DNA of 64,000 nt from Pikeienuella piscinae (lineage in GTDB: Bacteria; Pseudomonadota; Alphaproteobacteria; Rhodobacterales; Rhodobacteraceae), in NCBI RefSeq assembly GCF_011044155.1, contig NZ_CP049056.1, forward strand, positions 62,001 through 126,000. The letters are read 5' to 3'. Under the pieces are notes generated by a model that saw only the letters and a list, made by a program, of their open reading frames with translations, did no database searches and had not been told where the DNA came from. This document shows positions 27,528-36,166 of this stretch, piece after piece. Position 1 is the stretch's first letter; every line of letters starts with the position of its first letter. The translations under genes were made by a program, and so were the position numbers.

Positions 27528-28418
27528 TCAACGGGAGCGCAGCGTCTCCGTCGCGCCGAGCAGCCAGTCGCGAAAGCGCGCCGCCGGGCCGCGTCCGGCC
27601 GCGCCGGGCGGAAGGATGACGTGATAGCCGCCGAAGTCGACGCCAATCTCGCTCAGCCGCACGAGCCGGCCCTCGTCGATGTCCTTCGCGACAAGCTCGG
27701 CGGAGGAGAGCGCGACGCCCTGTCCGGCGAGGGCGGCCTCGATCGCCATCAAGCTGCCGATCCGACCTGTCCGTTCGCGAAGCGCGGGGTTCGAAAGCCC
27801 GGCTGCGGCGAACCAGCGCCGCCAGATCGCGCCGGAATCCTCATGGAGAAGCGCGAGCCCCTGCATGTCCTCCGGCGAGACGGGGAGGTTGAGTCCGGCG
27901 GCGAAACTCCTTGAAGCCACGGGATAGGCCGGATGGTTGCTGATCAGCGTGGCGCCCGGTTCACGCATCTCGGCGCGGGTCCAGCGGATTCCCACGTCGC
28001 ATTCGCCGCCCTTCAGGTCGGCGATGCGCGCGTTCGCGTCGACGACGATCTCGATCTCTGGATGCTGGGCGTGAAAGTCGCTGAGCCGCGGCGCGAGCCA
28101 TTTGAGCGCGAATGTCGGCTCCGCGCTCACGCTCACCCGGCGGCGCGCGCCCTCGGTCAGCCGGTCGGTCGCCGCCTCGATCAGGTCGAGCGCCCTTGAG
28201 GTTTCCGCCAGATAGGCGTCGCCCGCTTCGGTCAGCGCGACGCCGCGCGGCAGGTTGCGGAAAAGTCGCACGCCGAGGCGGGCCTCCAGCCCCCTCACAT
28301 GCCTGCTGACGGCGGCGTGGGAGACGTTCAGCTCCTTCGCCGCGCCGACAAAACTCTGCCGCCGGCCGGCGGCTTCGAAGGCGCGGAGCGCGTTGAGAGG
28401 CGGAAGGCGGCGGGCCAT
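27528..28418 (-). CDS. LysR-family regulator (GcvA-like)
   Basis: This 296-residue transcription factor has an N-terminal winged helix-turn-helix (RAFEAAGRRQSFVGAAKELNVSHAAVSRH, about 10-40) and a periplasmic-binding-like effector domain from about residue 90. PPLNALRAFEAAGR and LFRNLPRGVALTEAG place it in the GcvA-like branch. I prefer ATG 28418, directly before RRLPPLNALRAFE; another in-frame ATG at 28445 would add nine residues. The gene is divergent from the DUF1127 gene, which may be a target, but nothing in the sequence proves it. Its effector is unknown. Confidence 0.82.
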   Translation of the reverse strand: MARRLPPLNALRAFEAAGRRQSFVGAAKELNVSHAAVSRHVRGLEARLGVRLFRNLPRGVALTEAGDAYLAETSRALDLIEAATDRLTEGARRRVSVSAEPTFALKWLAPRLSDFHAQHPEIEIVVDANARIADLKGGECDVGIRWTRAEMREPGATLISNHPAYPVASRSFAAGLNLPVSPEDMQGLALLHEDSGAIWRRWFAAAGLSNPALRERTGRIGSLMAIEAALAGQGVALSSAELVAKDIDEGRLVRLSEIGVDFGGYHVILPPGAAGRGPAARFRDWLLGATETLRSR

Positions 28419-28583
28419 GGCGAATCCGGTGACTTTTCCTGACATCTAGCGCGCCGAAACGGCGTTTGTGAAGTCGCGCGAACGGCTCCATCTGAGCCTC
28501 AACGCGGATTACTGACGCTCCATGACCGGGCGTCGGGGCAATATCCCGCAAGGGCGGCCGAAGAGGGCCGGAAGGAGAAGATC

Positions 28584-28808
28584 ATGGCGATGGTTGAACG
28601 CGTCTCGAACGTATCCGGCGGCCTGCCGAGATTGGATCTCGCGCCGCTTGCGGCCGCGATTGTCGCCCGCTTCCGCGCGCGGCGGGCGGAGCGGCGGATG
28701 CTCCGGCTCAGCGACCGCATGCTGCTGGACATCGGCGTCTCGCGCGCCGACCTGGAGGCGCGCCATCCGCGGCTTCCCTCGATGGAGGCCGATGCGCCGC
28801 GCCTCTGA
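28584..28808 (+). CDS. small DUF1127 protein
   Basis: This 74-residue basic protein ends in the DUF1127 (YjiS-like) pattern RMLRLSDRMLLDIGVSRADLEAR. Small DUF1127 proteins in alphaproteobacteria influence phosphate, carbon and sRNA metabolism in a few studied species. The ribosome site GAAGGAGAAG at 28571-28580 supports ATG 28584. It is divergent from the LysR gene, with 165 bases between the two starts for shared control. Confidence 0.82.
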   Translation: MAMVERVSNVSGGLPRLDLAPLAAAIVARFRARRAERRMLRLSDRMLLDIGVSRADLEARHPRLPSMEADAPRL

Positions 28809-28877
28809 AGCGGCCGCCGCCCGGCGCCGATCATGGCCGGGCGGCGCTGTTCCAGTTCTGTGGTGGCGAGTGGCGGC

Positions 28878-29252
28878 CTATTCCCAACTGGCGCTCGCCT
28901 CTCGGTAGCAGTTGTTGCTGCAGCCGCGCGTTATATTGTAGTGGCCGTCGAAGCCGCCATCCTTCGCGTCGAGGCCGAACTTCATCGATTTCATTCCCCA
29001 GTCCGTCGTCGCTTTGGTCGAGAAGCTGAGGCTCCTTTCCGAAAGCGAGAAGGACGTGACCTCCGAAGCGCCGCCGAAGACCTTCGTGACCGCGCCGCTG
29101 GCGTCGACGGCGATCAATATGTCCTGATTGCCTTTCGTCGGATATTCGACCCGGAGCGCGCCGCCGCCCTCCGGCGTTCCGCTCGACTGCGCCGCGCCGG
29201 AAATCGGCGCCAGCATCAAAAGGAATGCGGCGATAATCGCTTGAATTTTCAT
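28878..29252 (-). CDS. small secreted protein of unknown function
   Basis: This 124-residue protein begins with a clear signal peptide (MKIQAIIAAFLLMLAPISGAAQ). I do not recognise the mature domain. It is polar and predicted beta-rich, with one close pair of cysteines (ITRGCSNNCYRE, four residues apart) near the C-terminus that may form a disulfide or bind a metal. The ATG at 29252 is chosen because it starts the signal peptide; the frame is open to 29312. It is divergent from the thiolase gene and convergent with the DUF1127 gene. Confidence 0.62.
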   Translation of the reverse strand: MKIQAIIAAFLLMLAPISGAAQSSGTPEGGGALRVEYPTKGNQDILIAVDASGAVTKVFGGASEVTSFSLSERSLSFSTKATTDWGMKSMKFGLDAKDGGFDGHYNITRGCSNNCYREASASWE

Positions 29253-29390
29253 CTTGGTCCGTCGGTAGTATATCAATGGGCCGATCCTGATCGGGCGCCC
29301 ACGCGGCGTCAATGAAAAACGCGAGGCGCGCTTGCGCGCCGACGCGGAGGGTCATAGCTGAGGAGTGACCAGAAACCCGAGGAGAGCCCC

Positions 29391-30572
29391 ATGTCCGATC
29401 CAATCGTCATCGTCGGCGCCGCCCGCACGCCGATGGGCGGCTTTCAGGGTGAGCTTGCAGGGGCTTCGGCCTCCGCTCTTGGCGGCGCGGCCATCGGCGC
29501 GGCGCTGGAGCGGGCCGGGGTCGCGGCGGCGGATGTCGACGAATTGCTGATGGGGTGTGTGCTGCCGGCCGGGCAGGGGCAGGCGCCGGCGCGTCAGGCC
29601 GGGTTCAACGCCGGGCTTTCCGAGGCGGTTCCCGCGACGACGCTCAACAAGATGTGCGGCTCCGGCATGAAGGCGGTGATGGTCGCGCATGATCAGCTTC
29701 TGGCCGGCAACGGCGATGTCGTCATCGCCGGCGGCATGGAGTCGATGTCGAACGCGCCCTATCTCCTGCCGAAGATGCGCGGCGGGGCGCGGCTCGGCCA
29801 TGCCGAAGTCAAGGATCACATGTTTCTCGACGGGCTGGAGGACGCCTATGAGCCCGGCCGGTTGATGGGCGACTTCGCGGAGGATTGCGCCGAGAAATTC
29901 CAGTTCACCCGCGAGGCGCAGGATTCCTACGCGCTCGAATCGCTCTCCAATGCGCGCGAGGCGCAGGCGAACGGCGGTTTCGCCAAGGAGATCGTCGCGG
30001 TGAAGATCGCGACCCGCAAGGGCGAGGTGGAGGTGAGCGAGGACGAGCAGCCGAAATCCGCGCGCCCGGAGAAGATCCCGACGCTGAAGCCGGCCTTCCG
30101 GAAGGACGGTACGATCACGCCGGCCAACGCCTCCTCGATCTCGGACGGGGCGGCGGCGCTGGTCCTGATGCGGGAATCGGAGGCGAAGGCGCGGGGGCTG
30201 ACGATCCGCGCCCGCATCCTCGGCCACGCCAGCCACGCGCAGGCCCCCGGCTGGTTCACCACCGCGCCGGTTCCGGCGATGAAAGCCGTGCTGGCGAAGG
30301 CCGGCTGGGGGGGCGGCGATGTGGACCTCTGGGAGGTGAACGAGGCCTTCGCCGTGGTGCCGATGGCGGCGATGGCGGAGATCGGGATCGAGCGCGAGAA
30401 GCTCAACGTGAATGGCGGCGCCTGCGCGCTCGGCCACCCGATTGGGGCGTCGGGCGCACGGATTCTGGTCACGCTTCTTCACGCGCTGGAGGCGCGCGGC
30501 GGCCAGCGCGGCGTTGCTTCGCTCTGCATCGGCGGCGGTGAAGGGACGGCGGTGGCGCTGGAGCTGGCGTAG
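29391..30572 (+). CDS. acetyl-CoA acetyltransferase (thiolase)
   Basis: This 393-residue thiolase condenses or cleaves acetoacetyl-CoA. The nucleophilic cysteine is C89 in NKMCGSGMKA. The catalytic histidine lies in GGACALGHPIGASGARI, and the second cysteine in SLCIGGGEGTA. The N-terminal VGAARTPMG and the tetramer loop fit the biosynthetic (AtoB/PhaA) subgroup. No phaB or other PHB genes follow, so its pathway is not fixed; ketogenesis, PHB or the ethylmalonyl-CoA pathway are all possible in Rhodobacterales. A complex inverted repeat follows immediately after the stop. Confidence 0.88.
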   Translation: MSDPIVIVGAARTPMGGFQGELAGASASALGGAAIGAALERAGVAAADVDELLMGCVLPAGQGQAPARQAGFNAGLSEAVPATTLNKMCGSGMKAVMVAHDQLLAGNGDVVIAGGMESMSNAPYLLPKMRGGARLGHAEVKDHMFLDGLEDAYEPGRLMGDFAEDCAEKFQFTREAQDSYALESLSNAREAQANGGFAKEIVAVKIATRKGEVEVSEDEQPKSARPEKIPTLKPAFRKDGTITPANASSISDGAAALVLMRESEAKARGLTIRARILGHASHAQAPGWFTTAPVPAMKAVLAKAGWGGGDVDLWEVNEAFAVVPMAAMAEIGIEREKLNVNGGACALGHPIGASGARILVTLLHALEARGGQRGVASLCIGGGEGTAVALELA

Positions 30573-30581
30573 GAGCCGGGC

Positions 30582-30679
30582 GACCCCTTATCGCGCGTTA
30601 TCGCACGCGATAAGGGGGTCAAGCCGTTGATATATATCAGCAATCATAAAATGCGTGCGCGATAACGCGCGATAAGGGG
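30582..30679. repeat. nested inverted-repeat element between convergent genes
   Basis: The 21 bases at 30584-30604 reappear as an exact reverse complement at 30659-30679. Inside, CCCCTTATCGCG (30584-30595) also pairs with CGCGATAAGGGG (30606-30617), so two alternative stems compete for the same left arm. Between them lies a 12-bp perfect palindrome, TGATATATATCA (30628-30639), inside an FNR-like TTGAT-N4-ATCAG (30627-30640). The element occupies the space between thiolase and cupin stops, so at minimum it can act as a two-way terminator. The AT-rich centre contrasts with the flanks. Confidence 0.7.
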
Positions 30680-30696
30680 CGGATTTCCGGCCCGAT

Positions 30697-31161
30697 TCAG
30701 GCGAGCGGCGGGCCGACGAATTCCAGCTTGTAGCGCGCGGCGAGTTCGAGGATCCGGGGCATGTCGCGCTCCGGCGACAGCGCTTCGGCGGCGACGTCGC
30801 GAAAGAGGCCCTCGCCCGCGCCCGGCGTCAGCGTGATCAGCGCCCGCGAGGTTCCGGGGCCGAGCCCGCGGAACGTATGCCGCGCCCCGGCGGGGATCAG
30901 GACGGTGAAGCCCGGTCCGGCCTCGACCTCCTCGCCCTCGCAATGGAAGCGGACGCGGCCCTCGGTGACGACGAAGAATTCGCGTGCGTCGTGGTGGATA
31001 TGAAGCGGTGGGCCGGCGCCCTCCGGGATCTCCTCCTCGAAGACCGAGAAGGCGCCGCCGACCGCGGCGGCGGGGATGCGAAACCAGCGGCGGAGGCCGA
31101 AAGCGCGGTTCTCCTCGCCCGCGCCGGGGCCGTGGACGACAGGCGCGAGGCTCACGCTCAT
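30697..31161 (-). CDS. cupin-domain protein
   Basis: This 154-residue protein is a single cupin. Motif 1 reads PLHIHHDAREFFVVTEGRV, with H-x-H and E as metal ligands, and motif 2 is PAGARHTFRGLGPG with another histidine. The C-terminal tail resembles quercetin dioxygenase-like cupins. Start ATG 31161 (MSVSLAPVVHGPG) is chosen over the open frame to 31215. The fold supports many activities, so the substrate cannot be named. It is convergent with the thiolase gene. Confidence 0.8.
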   Translation of the reverse strand: MSVSLAPVVHGPGAGEENRAFGLRRWFRIPAAAVGGAFSVFEEEIPEGAGPPLHIHHDAREFFVVTEGRVRFHCEGEEVEAGPGFTVLIPAGARHTFRGLGPGTSRALITLTPGAGEGLFRDVAAEALSPERDMPRILELAARYKLEFVGPPLA

Positions 31162-31228
31162 TTCAGGTTCCTCCAACCGATGTGAAAGCTTCGGCGCGCG
31201 CCATCGTCCGGTCAAGCGGAGATTTGTT

Positions 31229-31444
31229 TCAGCGCATGAAATGGCATTTCAGAATCGCCTTCTGCGCGGCGGCGGTTTTTGCTGCGTCGAGGATCGCCGG
31301 GGCCGGGTTGTCCCCGGGGGACCATCTCCTCGCCGCCGTCTCTGCGCGACGGGCGGGGAGGCGGGCCGCGCCCGGCATCAGCCGCGCGTCGACCCGAGAG
31401 GGGCGCGCCGGTCGTGGCGGCTTTCACGCGCGCCGGGGCGGGCC
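31229..31444 (-). pseudogene. decayed duplicate of the argF 3' end
   Basis: Read on the minus strand, this stretch encodes a battered copy of the C-terminal 75 or so residues of the ornithine carbamoyltransferase found 1.4 kb upstream. It gives ARESRHDRRAPL (intact gene [12 protein letters not shown]). After a frameshift it reads VDARLMPGAA ([10 protein letters not shown]), then LPARRAE (LPAHRGE), AILDAA (AIFDEA) and QKAILKC (QKAILKW), and ends in a stop at 31229. About seven residues around the carbamoyl-phosphate HCLP motif are deleted. DNA similarity is also visible, e.g. ATTTCAGAATCGCCTTCTGC against ATTTCAGGATCGCCTTCTGC. This remnant explains the otherwise gene-free gap and flanks the cyclase gene. 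Confidence 0.75.
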
Positions 31445-32809
31445 TCAGCCGATCTGCGCGAGAAAGGCCTCGATCTCCCGCGTCGCGTGCGGCCAGGCCT
31501 GATCGTCCGCCGGCATCAGATGGTTGACCGAGTCGAGCACGACGAAGCGCGAATCCGGAATGCCGGCGGCGAGCCGGCGGCCCTGTTCGAGCGGATGCAT
31601 GCGGTCGCCGCCGGCGTGCAGGAGGAGGGCGGGGCAGCGGATCGCGGGGAGGATGGCGGTGACGTCCAGATGGCCGATCACGTCGCGAAAGCGCCCGAAC
31701 GACTCGGCGGTGATCATCTCGCGCATGGCTTCGGCCAGAACGCGGTGGTCCTCGGCGGAGGCGCCGGGCGAGATGATGCGGGCGAAATGGTCGCGGATCG
31801 ACGGGTAGGAATCGTCCCAGCCGGTCCGGGCCATGGCGTCCAGCGCGGCGACGAATTCGGCGTGCCGCGGCTCGCTCCGGACATGGCCGCCCTGGGCGAA
31901 GCCGCCGAGGCAGATCAGCGCCGAGACCCGTTCGGGGTGGCGCGCGGCGAATGCGGCGGCGGTGGCCGCGCCCTGCGAGAGGCCGAAGACCGGCGCGCGC
32001 TCGACCCCGGCGGCGTCGAAGACCGCTTCGAGATCGTCGACGAAGCGCTCGACGCTCAGCTCCGGAACCGTCCGGTCGGAGAGGCCGTTGCCGCGCTGAT
32101 CGAAACGGATCAGCCGGCGGCCGCGGGTCAGCGTCGTGAGAAGGCCGGCGAAAGGCGTTCGCCAGTCGCACTCCAGATGTGAGATCCAGTTCGGGGCCTT
32201 CACCAGCGCCGGGCCGTCGCCGATCGCGGTCCAGGCCAGTCTGGCGCCGTCCCGCGAGGTCGCGAAGCGGATCTGCTGGCTGGCCGCCAGCGCCGAGGCG
32301 GTCTCGTGGCGCTCCGCCGCGTCGAGATCGAGCGCCAGCGCCTCCACCGGCCGGGCGAGGCCCTTGAGGCGGAGCGCGCCCTCGGGGCGGAGCCCGACAC
32401 CGATTCCGCCGCCGGCCATCTCGACCGCCGCGCGGCTGACCAGCGCGCCGCCGGGCCGGGCGGCCTCCTGCAGGCGCGCGGCGATGTTGACGGCGTCGCC
32501 GAAGATGTCATCGCCCTCCACCGTCACGTCGCCGACATGGACGCCGGCGCGGAGCTGCGTCGCCTCGGCGCGCATCGCCTGCTGGATGCTCTGCGTGGCG
32601 CGGATGGCGTCGCCGGCGGCGCCGAACTCCGCCAGCGCGCCGTCGCCCATCAGCTTGACGACGCGCCCGCCGGATTCGCGGATCAGCGGGCGGACGATGG
32701 TCCGCAGGATGCGCTGGAGATCGCGGAGCGTCGCCTCGGCGTCCTCGGCCATGCGGGCGCTGTAGCCGACGACGTCGAGCGACAGGATGGCGGCGATATG
32801 TCGGCTCAT
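31445..32809 (-). CDS. class III adenylate/guanylate cyclase fused to alpha/beta hydrolase
   Basis: This 454-residue soluble protein joins two enzymes. Residues about 5-165 form a class III nucleotidyl cyclase. It has the metal aspartates in LSLDVVGYSARM and KLMGDGALAEFG, and the dimer-site DIFGDAVNIAARLQ. Residues about 190-450 form an alpha/beta hydrolase with nucleophile serine in FGLSQGAATAAAF, an aspartate in LHAGGDRMHP and the histidine in SVNHLMPADD. ATG 32809 (MSRHIAAILSLD) is preferred; an in-frame ATG lies 13 codons upstream. Cyclase-hydrolase fusions are known in rhizobia and relatives, but their signal is not. It follows argF by 69 bases and is bracketed by an argF remnant. Confidence 0.85.
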   Translation of the reverse strand: MSRHIAAILSLDVVGYSARMAEDAEATLRDLQRILRTIVRPLIRESGGRVVKLMGDGALAEFGAAGDAIRATQSIQQAMRAEATQLRAGVHVGDVTVEGDDIFGDAVNIAARLQEAARPGGALVSRAAVEMAGGGIGVGLRPEGALRLKGLARPVEALALDLDAAERHETASALAASQQIRFATSRDGARLAWTAIGDGPALVKAPNWISHLECDWRTPFAGLLTTLTRGRRLIRFDQRGNGLSDRTVPELSVERFVDDLEAVFDAAGVERAPVFGLSQGAATAAAFAARHPERVSALICLGGFAQGGHVRSEPRHAEFVAALDAMARTGWDDSYPSIRDHFARIISPGASAEDHRVLAEAMREMITAESFGRFRDVIGHLDVTAILPAIRCPALLLHAGGDRMHPLEQGRRLAAGIPDSRFVVLDSVNHLMPADDQAWPHATREIEAFLAQIG

Positions 32810-32878
32810 CGGGGGCACCTCATGCGGGCGGATCGGGAGCGGGAGCATACACGCGGCGGCGCCTGCGGTCAGGGGAGA

Positions 32879-33823
32879 TCAGACCGCGAGGCACCATTTC
32901 AGGATCGCCTTCTGCACATGAAGGCGGTTTTCCGCCTCGTCGAAAATCGCCGATTGCGGGCCGTCCATCACCTCCGCCGTCGCTTCTTCGCCGCGATGGG
33001 CGGGGAGGCAGTGGAGAAAGATCGCGTTCTTCGCCGCGCCCTCCATCAGTCGCGCGGTGACCTGATAGGGGGCGAGCTGGTTGTGACGGCTTTCGCGGGC
33101 GGCCGGCTCGTCGCCCATCGAGAACCAGGTGTCGGCGATCACCGCGTCGGCCCCCGCGACGGCGGCCTCGGCGTCGCGCTCGACGCGCACCTTCGCGCCC
33201 GCTTTCGCGGCGAAATCGAGCGCGCGGGGCGAAGGGGAGAGCGGTTCGGGACAGGCGAGGACCAGCTCGAAGCCGAAGAGGGTCGCCGCCTCGATGAAGC
33301 TGGTGGCGACGTTGTTGCCGTCGCCGGTCCAGGTCAGGCGCTTGCCGCCGATCGGGCCGCGACGCTCCTCGAAGGTCATCACGTCGGCGAGGATCTGGCA
33401 GGGGTGGCTGTCATCGGTCAGGCCGTTGATGACCGGGACGGAGGAATTTTGCGCCAGTTCGACCAGGCTGGCGTGCGCGTTCGTCCGCATCATGATCGCG
33501 TCGACATAGCGGGAAAGCACCCGCCCGGTGTCGGCGATGCTTTCGCCGCGGCCGAGCTGCATCTCCTGCGCCGAGAGGATCAGCGCGGAGCCGCCCAGCT
33601 GCCGCATGCCGATGTCGAAGCTGACGCGGGTGCGGGTCGAGGGTTTCTCGAAGATCATCGCCAGCGCGCGGCCGGGGAGGGCGGGCGCCGGGTCGGGCGC
33701 GCCTTTCGGCAGGCCGGCGCGCGCCGCCTTCATCGCCTTCGCGTCCTCGATGATGGCGCGGAGATCGGCCGCGTCGAGATCGCGGATGTCGAGGAAGTGG
33801 CGCGGGGCGGCGCCCCCGCTCAT
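32879..33823 (-). CDS. argF: ornithine carbamoyltransferase
   Basis: This 314-residue enzyme makes citrulline from ornithine and carbamoyl phosphate. STRTR (62-66) binds carbamoyl phosphate, [11 protein letters not shown] follows in the middle, and [10 protein letters not shown] near residue 265 carries the catalytic cysteine for ornithine. The ATG overlaps the argD stop by four bases. Length is standard for the anabolic enzyme. In many relatives the next gene downstream is hslO; here a cyclase fusion occupies that place. Confidence 0.93.
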   Translation of the reverse strand: MSGGAAPRHFLDIRDLDAADLRAIIEDAKAMKAARAGLPKGAPDPAPALPGRALAMIFEKPSTRTRVSFDIGMRQLGGSALILSAQEMQLGRGESIADTGRVLSRYVDAIMMRTNAHASLVELAQNSSVPVINGLTDDSHPCQILADVMTFEERRGPIGGKRLTWTGDGNNVATSFIEAATLFGFELVLACPEPLSPSPRALDFAAKAGAKVRVERDAEAAVAGADAVIADTWFSMGDEPAARESRHNQLAPYQVTARLMEGAAKNAIFLHCLPAHRGEEATAEVMDGPQSAIFDEAENRLHVQKAILKWCLAV

Positions 33824-34992
33824 GCCGCGTCCAACGCGGATGCGGCCTGGTCCAGCCGGCTCAGCGCCTCGTCGATCTCGTCTTCGGTGACATTGAGCGG
33901 CGGCATGACGCGGACGATGTTGTCCGCCGCCGGCACGGTCAGGATCCCGGCGTCATAGCCGGCCTGCACAACATCCGTGTTCGGCGCGACGCATTTGAGG
34001 CCGAGCATCAGCCCCTCGCCGCGCGTCGCCGCGAAGACCTTGGGATGCGCATCGACCAGCGCGCCGAGTTTCTGGCGGAGCTTTCCGGCCATGCGGTTGA
34101 CGTGATCGAGAAAGCCGGGCGCCGTGATCTCCTCCAGCACCGCGAGGGCGACCGCGCAGCCCAGCGGATTGCCGCCATAGGTCGAACCGTGGCTGCCGGC
34201 GACCATGCCGGCGGCGGCTTTTTCGGTGGCGAGGCAGGCGCCGATGGGAAAGCCGCCGCCGATGCCCTTGGCGATGGCCATGATGTCCGGCGTCACGCCC
34301 GCCCATTCATGCGCGAAGAGCCGCCCGGTCCGCCCGACGCCGCACTGAATCTCGTCGAAGATCAGGAGGGCGCCGTTCTCGTCCGCGATCTCGCGTAGGG
34401 CGCGCAGGAAATCTCGCTCGATCGGGATGATCCCGCCTTCGCCAAGCACCGGCTCGATGCAGATCGCGGCGGTCTTTTCGCCGACCGCCGCGCGCACCGC
34501 GTCGAGGTCGATGGGGACGCGCTTGAAGCCGGGCAGGAGCGGGCCGAAACCCTTCGCCATCTTCTCGGTTCCCGAAGCGGAGATGCCGGAAAAGGTCCGG
34601 CCGTGGAAATTGCCTTCGAATACGACGATCTCCACCCGCTCCGTCTGGCCGATATGGTGCTGGTGTTTGCGCGCGGTCTTGAAGGCGCATTCCATCGCCT
34701 CGGCGCCTGAATTGGTGAAGAACATCGTGTCGGCGAAGGTCAGTTCGCACAGCCGCGCCGAAAGGGCCTCCTGCCACGGGGCGCGGTAGAGATTGGAGGT
34801 GTGCCAGAGTTTCCCGGCCTGTTCGGTCAGCGCCGCGACGAGTTTCGGATGCGCGTGGCCGAGGCAGTTGACCGCGATTCCGGCGCCGAAATCGAGATGG
34901 CGTCGGCCCGAACCGTCGATCAGCCAGGCGCCTTCGCCCCGCACGAAATCATGGGCGGTGCGCGCATAGGTCGGCATCACGGTCGGGATCAT
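33820..34992 (-). CDS. argD: acetylornithine aminotransferase
   Basis: This 390-residue class III aminotransferase makes N-acetylornithine in arginine synthesis and may also act on succinyldiaminopimelate. The PLP lysine is K242 in [30 protein letters not shown] (93-109), [12 protein letters not shown] and the [13 protein letters not shown] stretch are canonical. Start ATG 34992 ([16 protein letters not shown]) follows GGAAGGAGGG about nine bases upstream; the much longer open frame to 36276 crosses the DUF808 gene and is spurious. It is coupled to argF by an ATGA overlap. Confidence 0.93.
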   Translation of the reverse strand: MIPTVMPTYARTAHDFVRGEGAWLIDGSGRRHLDFGAGIAVNCLGHAHPKLVAALTEQAGKLWHTSNLYRAPWQEALSARLCELTFADTMFFTNSGAEAMECAFKTARKHQHHIGQTERVEIVVFEGNFHGRTFSGISASGTEKMAKGFGPLLPGFKRVPIDLDAVRAAVGEKTAAICIEPVLGEGGIIPIERDFLRALREIADENGALLIFDEIQCGVGRTGRLFAHEWAGVTPDIMAIAKGIGGGFPIGACLATEKAAAGMVAGSHGSTYGGNPLGCAVALAVLEEITAPGFLDHVNRMAGKLRQKLGALVDAHPKVFAATRGEGLMLGLKCVAPNTDVVQAGYDAGILTVPAADNIVRVMPPLNVTEDEIDEALSRLDQAASALDAA

Positions 34993-35114
34993 CTGAACGG
35001 CCCTCCTTCCGGGGCTGATGAGAATGGCGCAGCCCCGGCCGCGCCGAGGCGGGCGGGGCGGCTTTCGCGTTATCGTGGAGCGCGCCGGTGCTGTCAATCG
35101 GACGCTGGGCGGCG

Positions 35115-36089
35115 TCAATGCGCCTCGCCGCCGCCGGCGTCGCCGCCGGTGAAGAGCCCGATGAACGGCGCGATCAGCCGCGTCGCAACCGGGATCAGCA
35201 GAACGCCGAGGGCGAGACCGATCACGCCGTCGAGCGTCGCGGTGATCGCCCAGGTGACGAAGCCGGCGCCGCCGGTCGCGGCGGCTCCGTCGATGGCGAC
35301 GTGATGGATGGTTTCGTAAAGCCATGACCAGCCGAGATCGAGCAGCCCGTGGGTGATGATGGCGCCGCCGACCCAGAGCATCGCCGCCGTGCCGATCGTG
35401 GCGATCAGGGTGAGCACCGTCGGCATGGATTTCACGATGCCGGCGCCCAGCGCGCGGACCGCGCCGAAACGGCCGACCCGAATGAGCCTGAGCCCGAAAT
35501 CGTCGGCTTTGACCAGCAGCGCGACCGCGCCGTAGACCGCGACCGTGACGCCGACGGCGACGGCGCCGAGGATCAGGCCGCGGGTGAGCGCGTCGCCGGC
35601 TTCGATTTGCGAGAGGGCGATGGTCATGATCTCCGCCGAGAGGATGAAATCGGTCTTGATCGCCCCTTTCACCCGCTGCGTTTCGAGATGCGCGGCGCTG
35701 AGCGTCTCCGCCTGTTGCGGGCCGTGTTCCTTGTGCGGGAAGAGCGCGTGCCAGACCTTCTCGCCGCCTTCGAAGCAGAGATAGCCGCCGCCGATCATCA
35801 GCAGCGGGGTCAGGAGCCAGGGCAGGAACGCGTCGAGAAGCATCGCGACGGGCAGCAGGACGATGAGCTTGTTGAAGATCGAGCCGCGGGCGATCTTCCA
35901 GACGATGGGGATCTCTCGCGCCGCGGGCAGGCCGGTGACGTATTTGGGAGTGACGGCTGTGTCGTCGATCAGCACGCCGGCGGTCTTGGCGCCGACCTTC
36001 GCCGCTTGCCCCGCGATATCGTCGACTTGCGTGGAGGCGAGCTTCGCGATCGCCGCGACATCGTCCAGCAGCGCCAGCAAACCGCTCAT
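35115..36089 (-). CDS. DUF808 (YedI-like) inner-membrane protein
   Basis: This 324-residue protein belongs to the DUF808 family. The opening MSGLLALLDDVAAIAKLAST and the VLIDDTAVTPKYVTGLPAARE block are diagnostic. Several hydrophobic helices follow (VWKIARGSIFNKLIVLLPVAMLL near residue 75 and further segments to the end), so it lies in the inner membrane. Function is not established. I chose ATG 36089 after CAGGAG; the open frame to 36173 would overlap the TetR gene. It ends about 120 bases before argD begins and may be a separate transcript. Confidence 0.85.
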   Translation of the reverse strand: MSGLLALLDDVAAIAKLASTQVDDIAGQAAKVGAKTAGVLIDDTAVTPKYVTGLPAAREIPIVWKIARGSIFNKLIVLLPVAMLLDAFLPWLLTPLLMIGGGYLCFEGGEKVWHALFPHKEHGPQQAETLSAAHLETQRVKGAIKTDFILSAEIMTIALSQIEAGDALTRGLILGAVAVGVTVAVYGAVALLVKADDFGLRLIRVGRFGAVRALGAGIVKSMPTVLTLIATIGTAAMLWVGGAIITHGLLDLGWSWLYETIHHVAIDGAAATGGAGFVTWAITATLDGVIGLALGVLLIPVATRLIAPFIGLFTGGDAGGGEAH

Positions 36090-36166
36090 CTGCGCATTCT
36101 CCTGCTTCGGGCCCCTCAGCATGCGGAGGTAAGGCAGGTTCGCGCCGATGCCAACAGCGAAGACTC

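Noticed and set aside
27780-27800. GGTTCGAAAGC as a tRNA T-loop
   Set aside because: It lies inside the LysR gene and has no acceptor, D or anticodon arms around it. No tRNA was found elsewhere.
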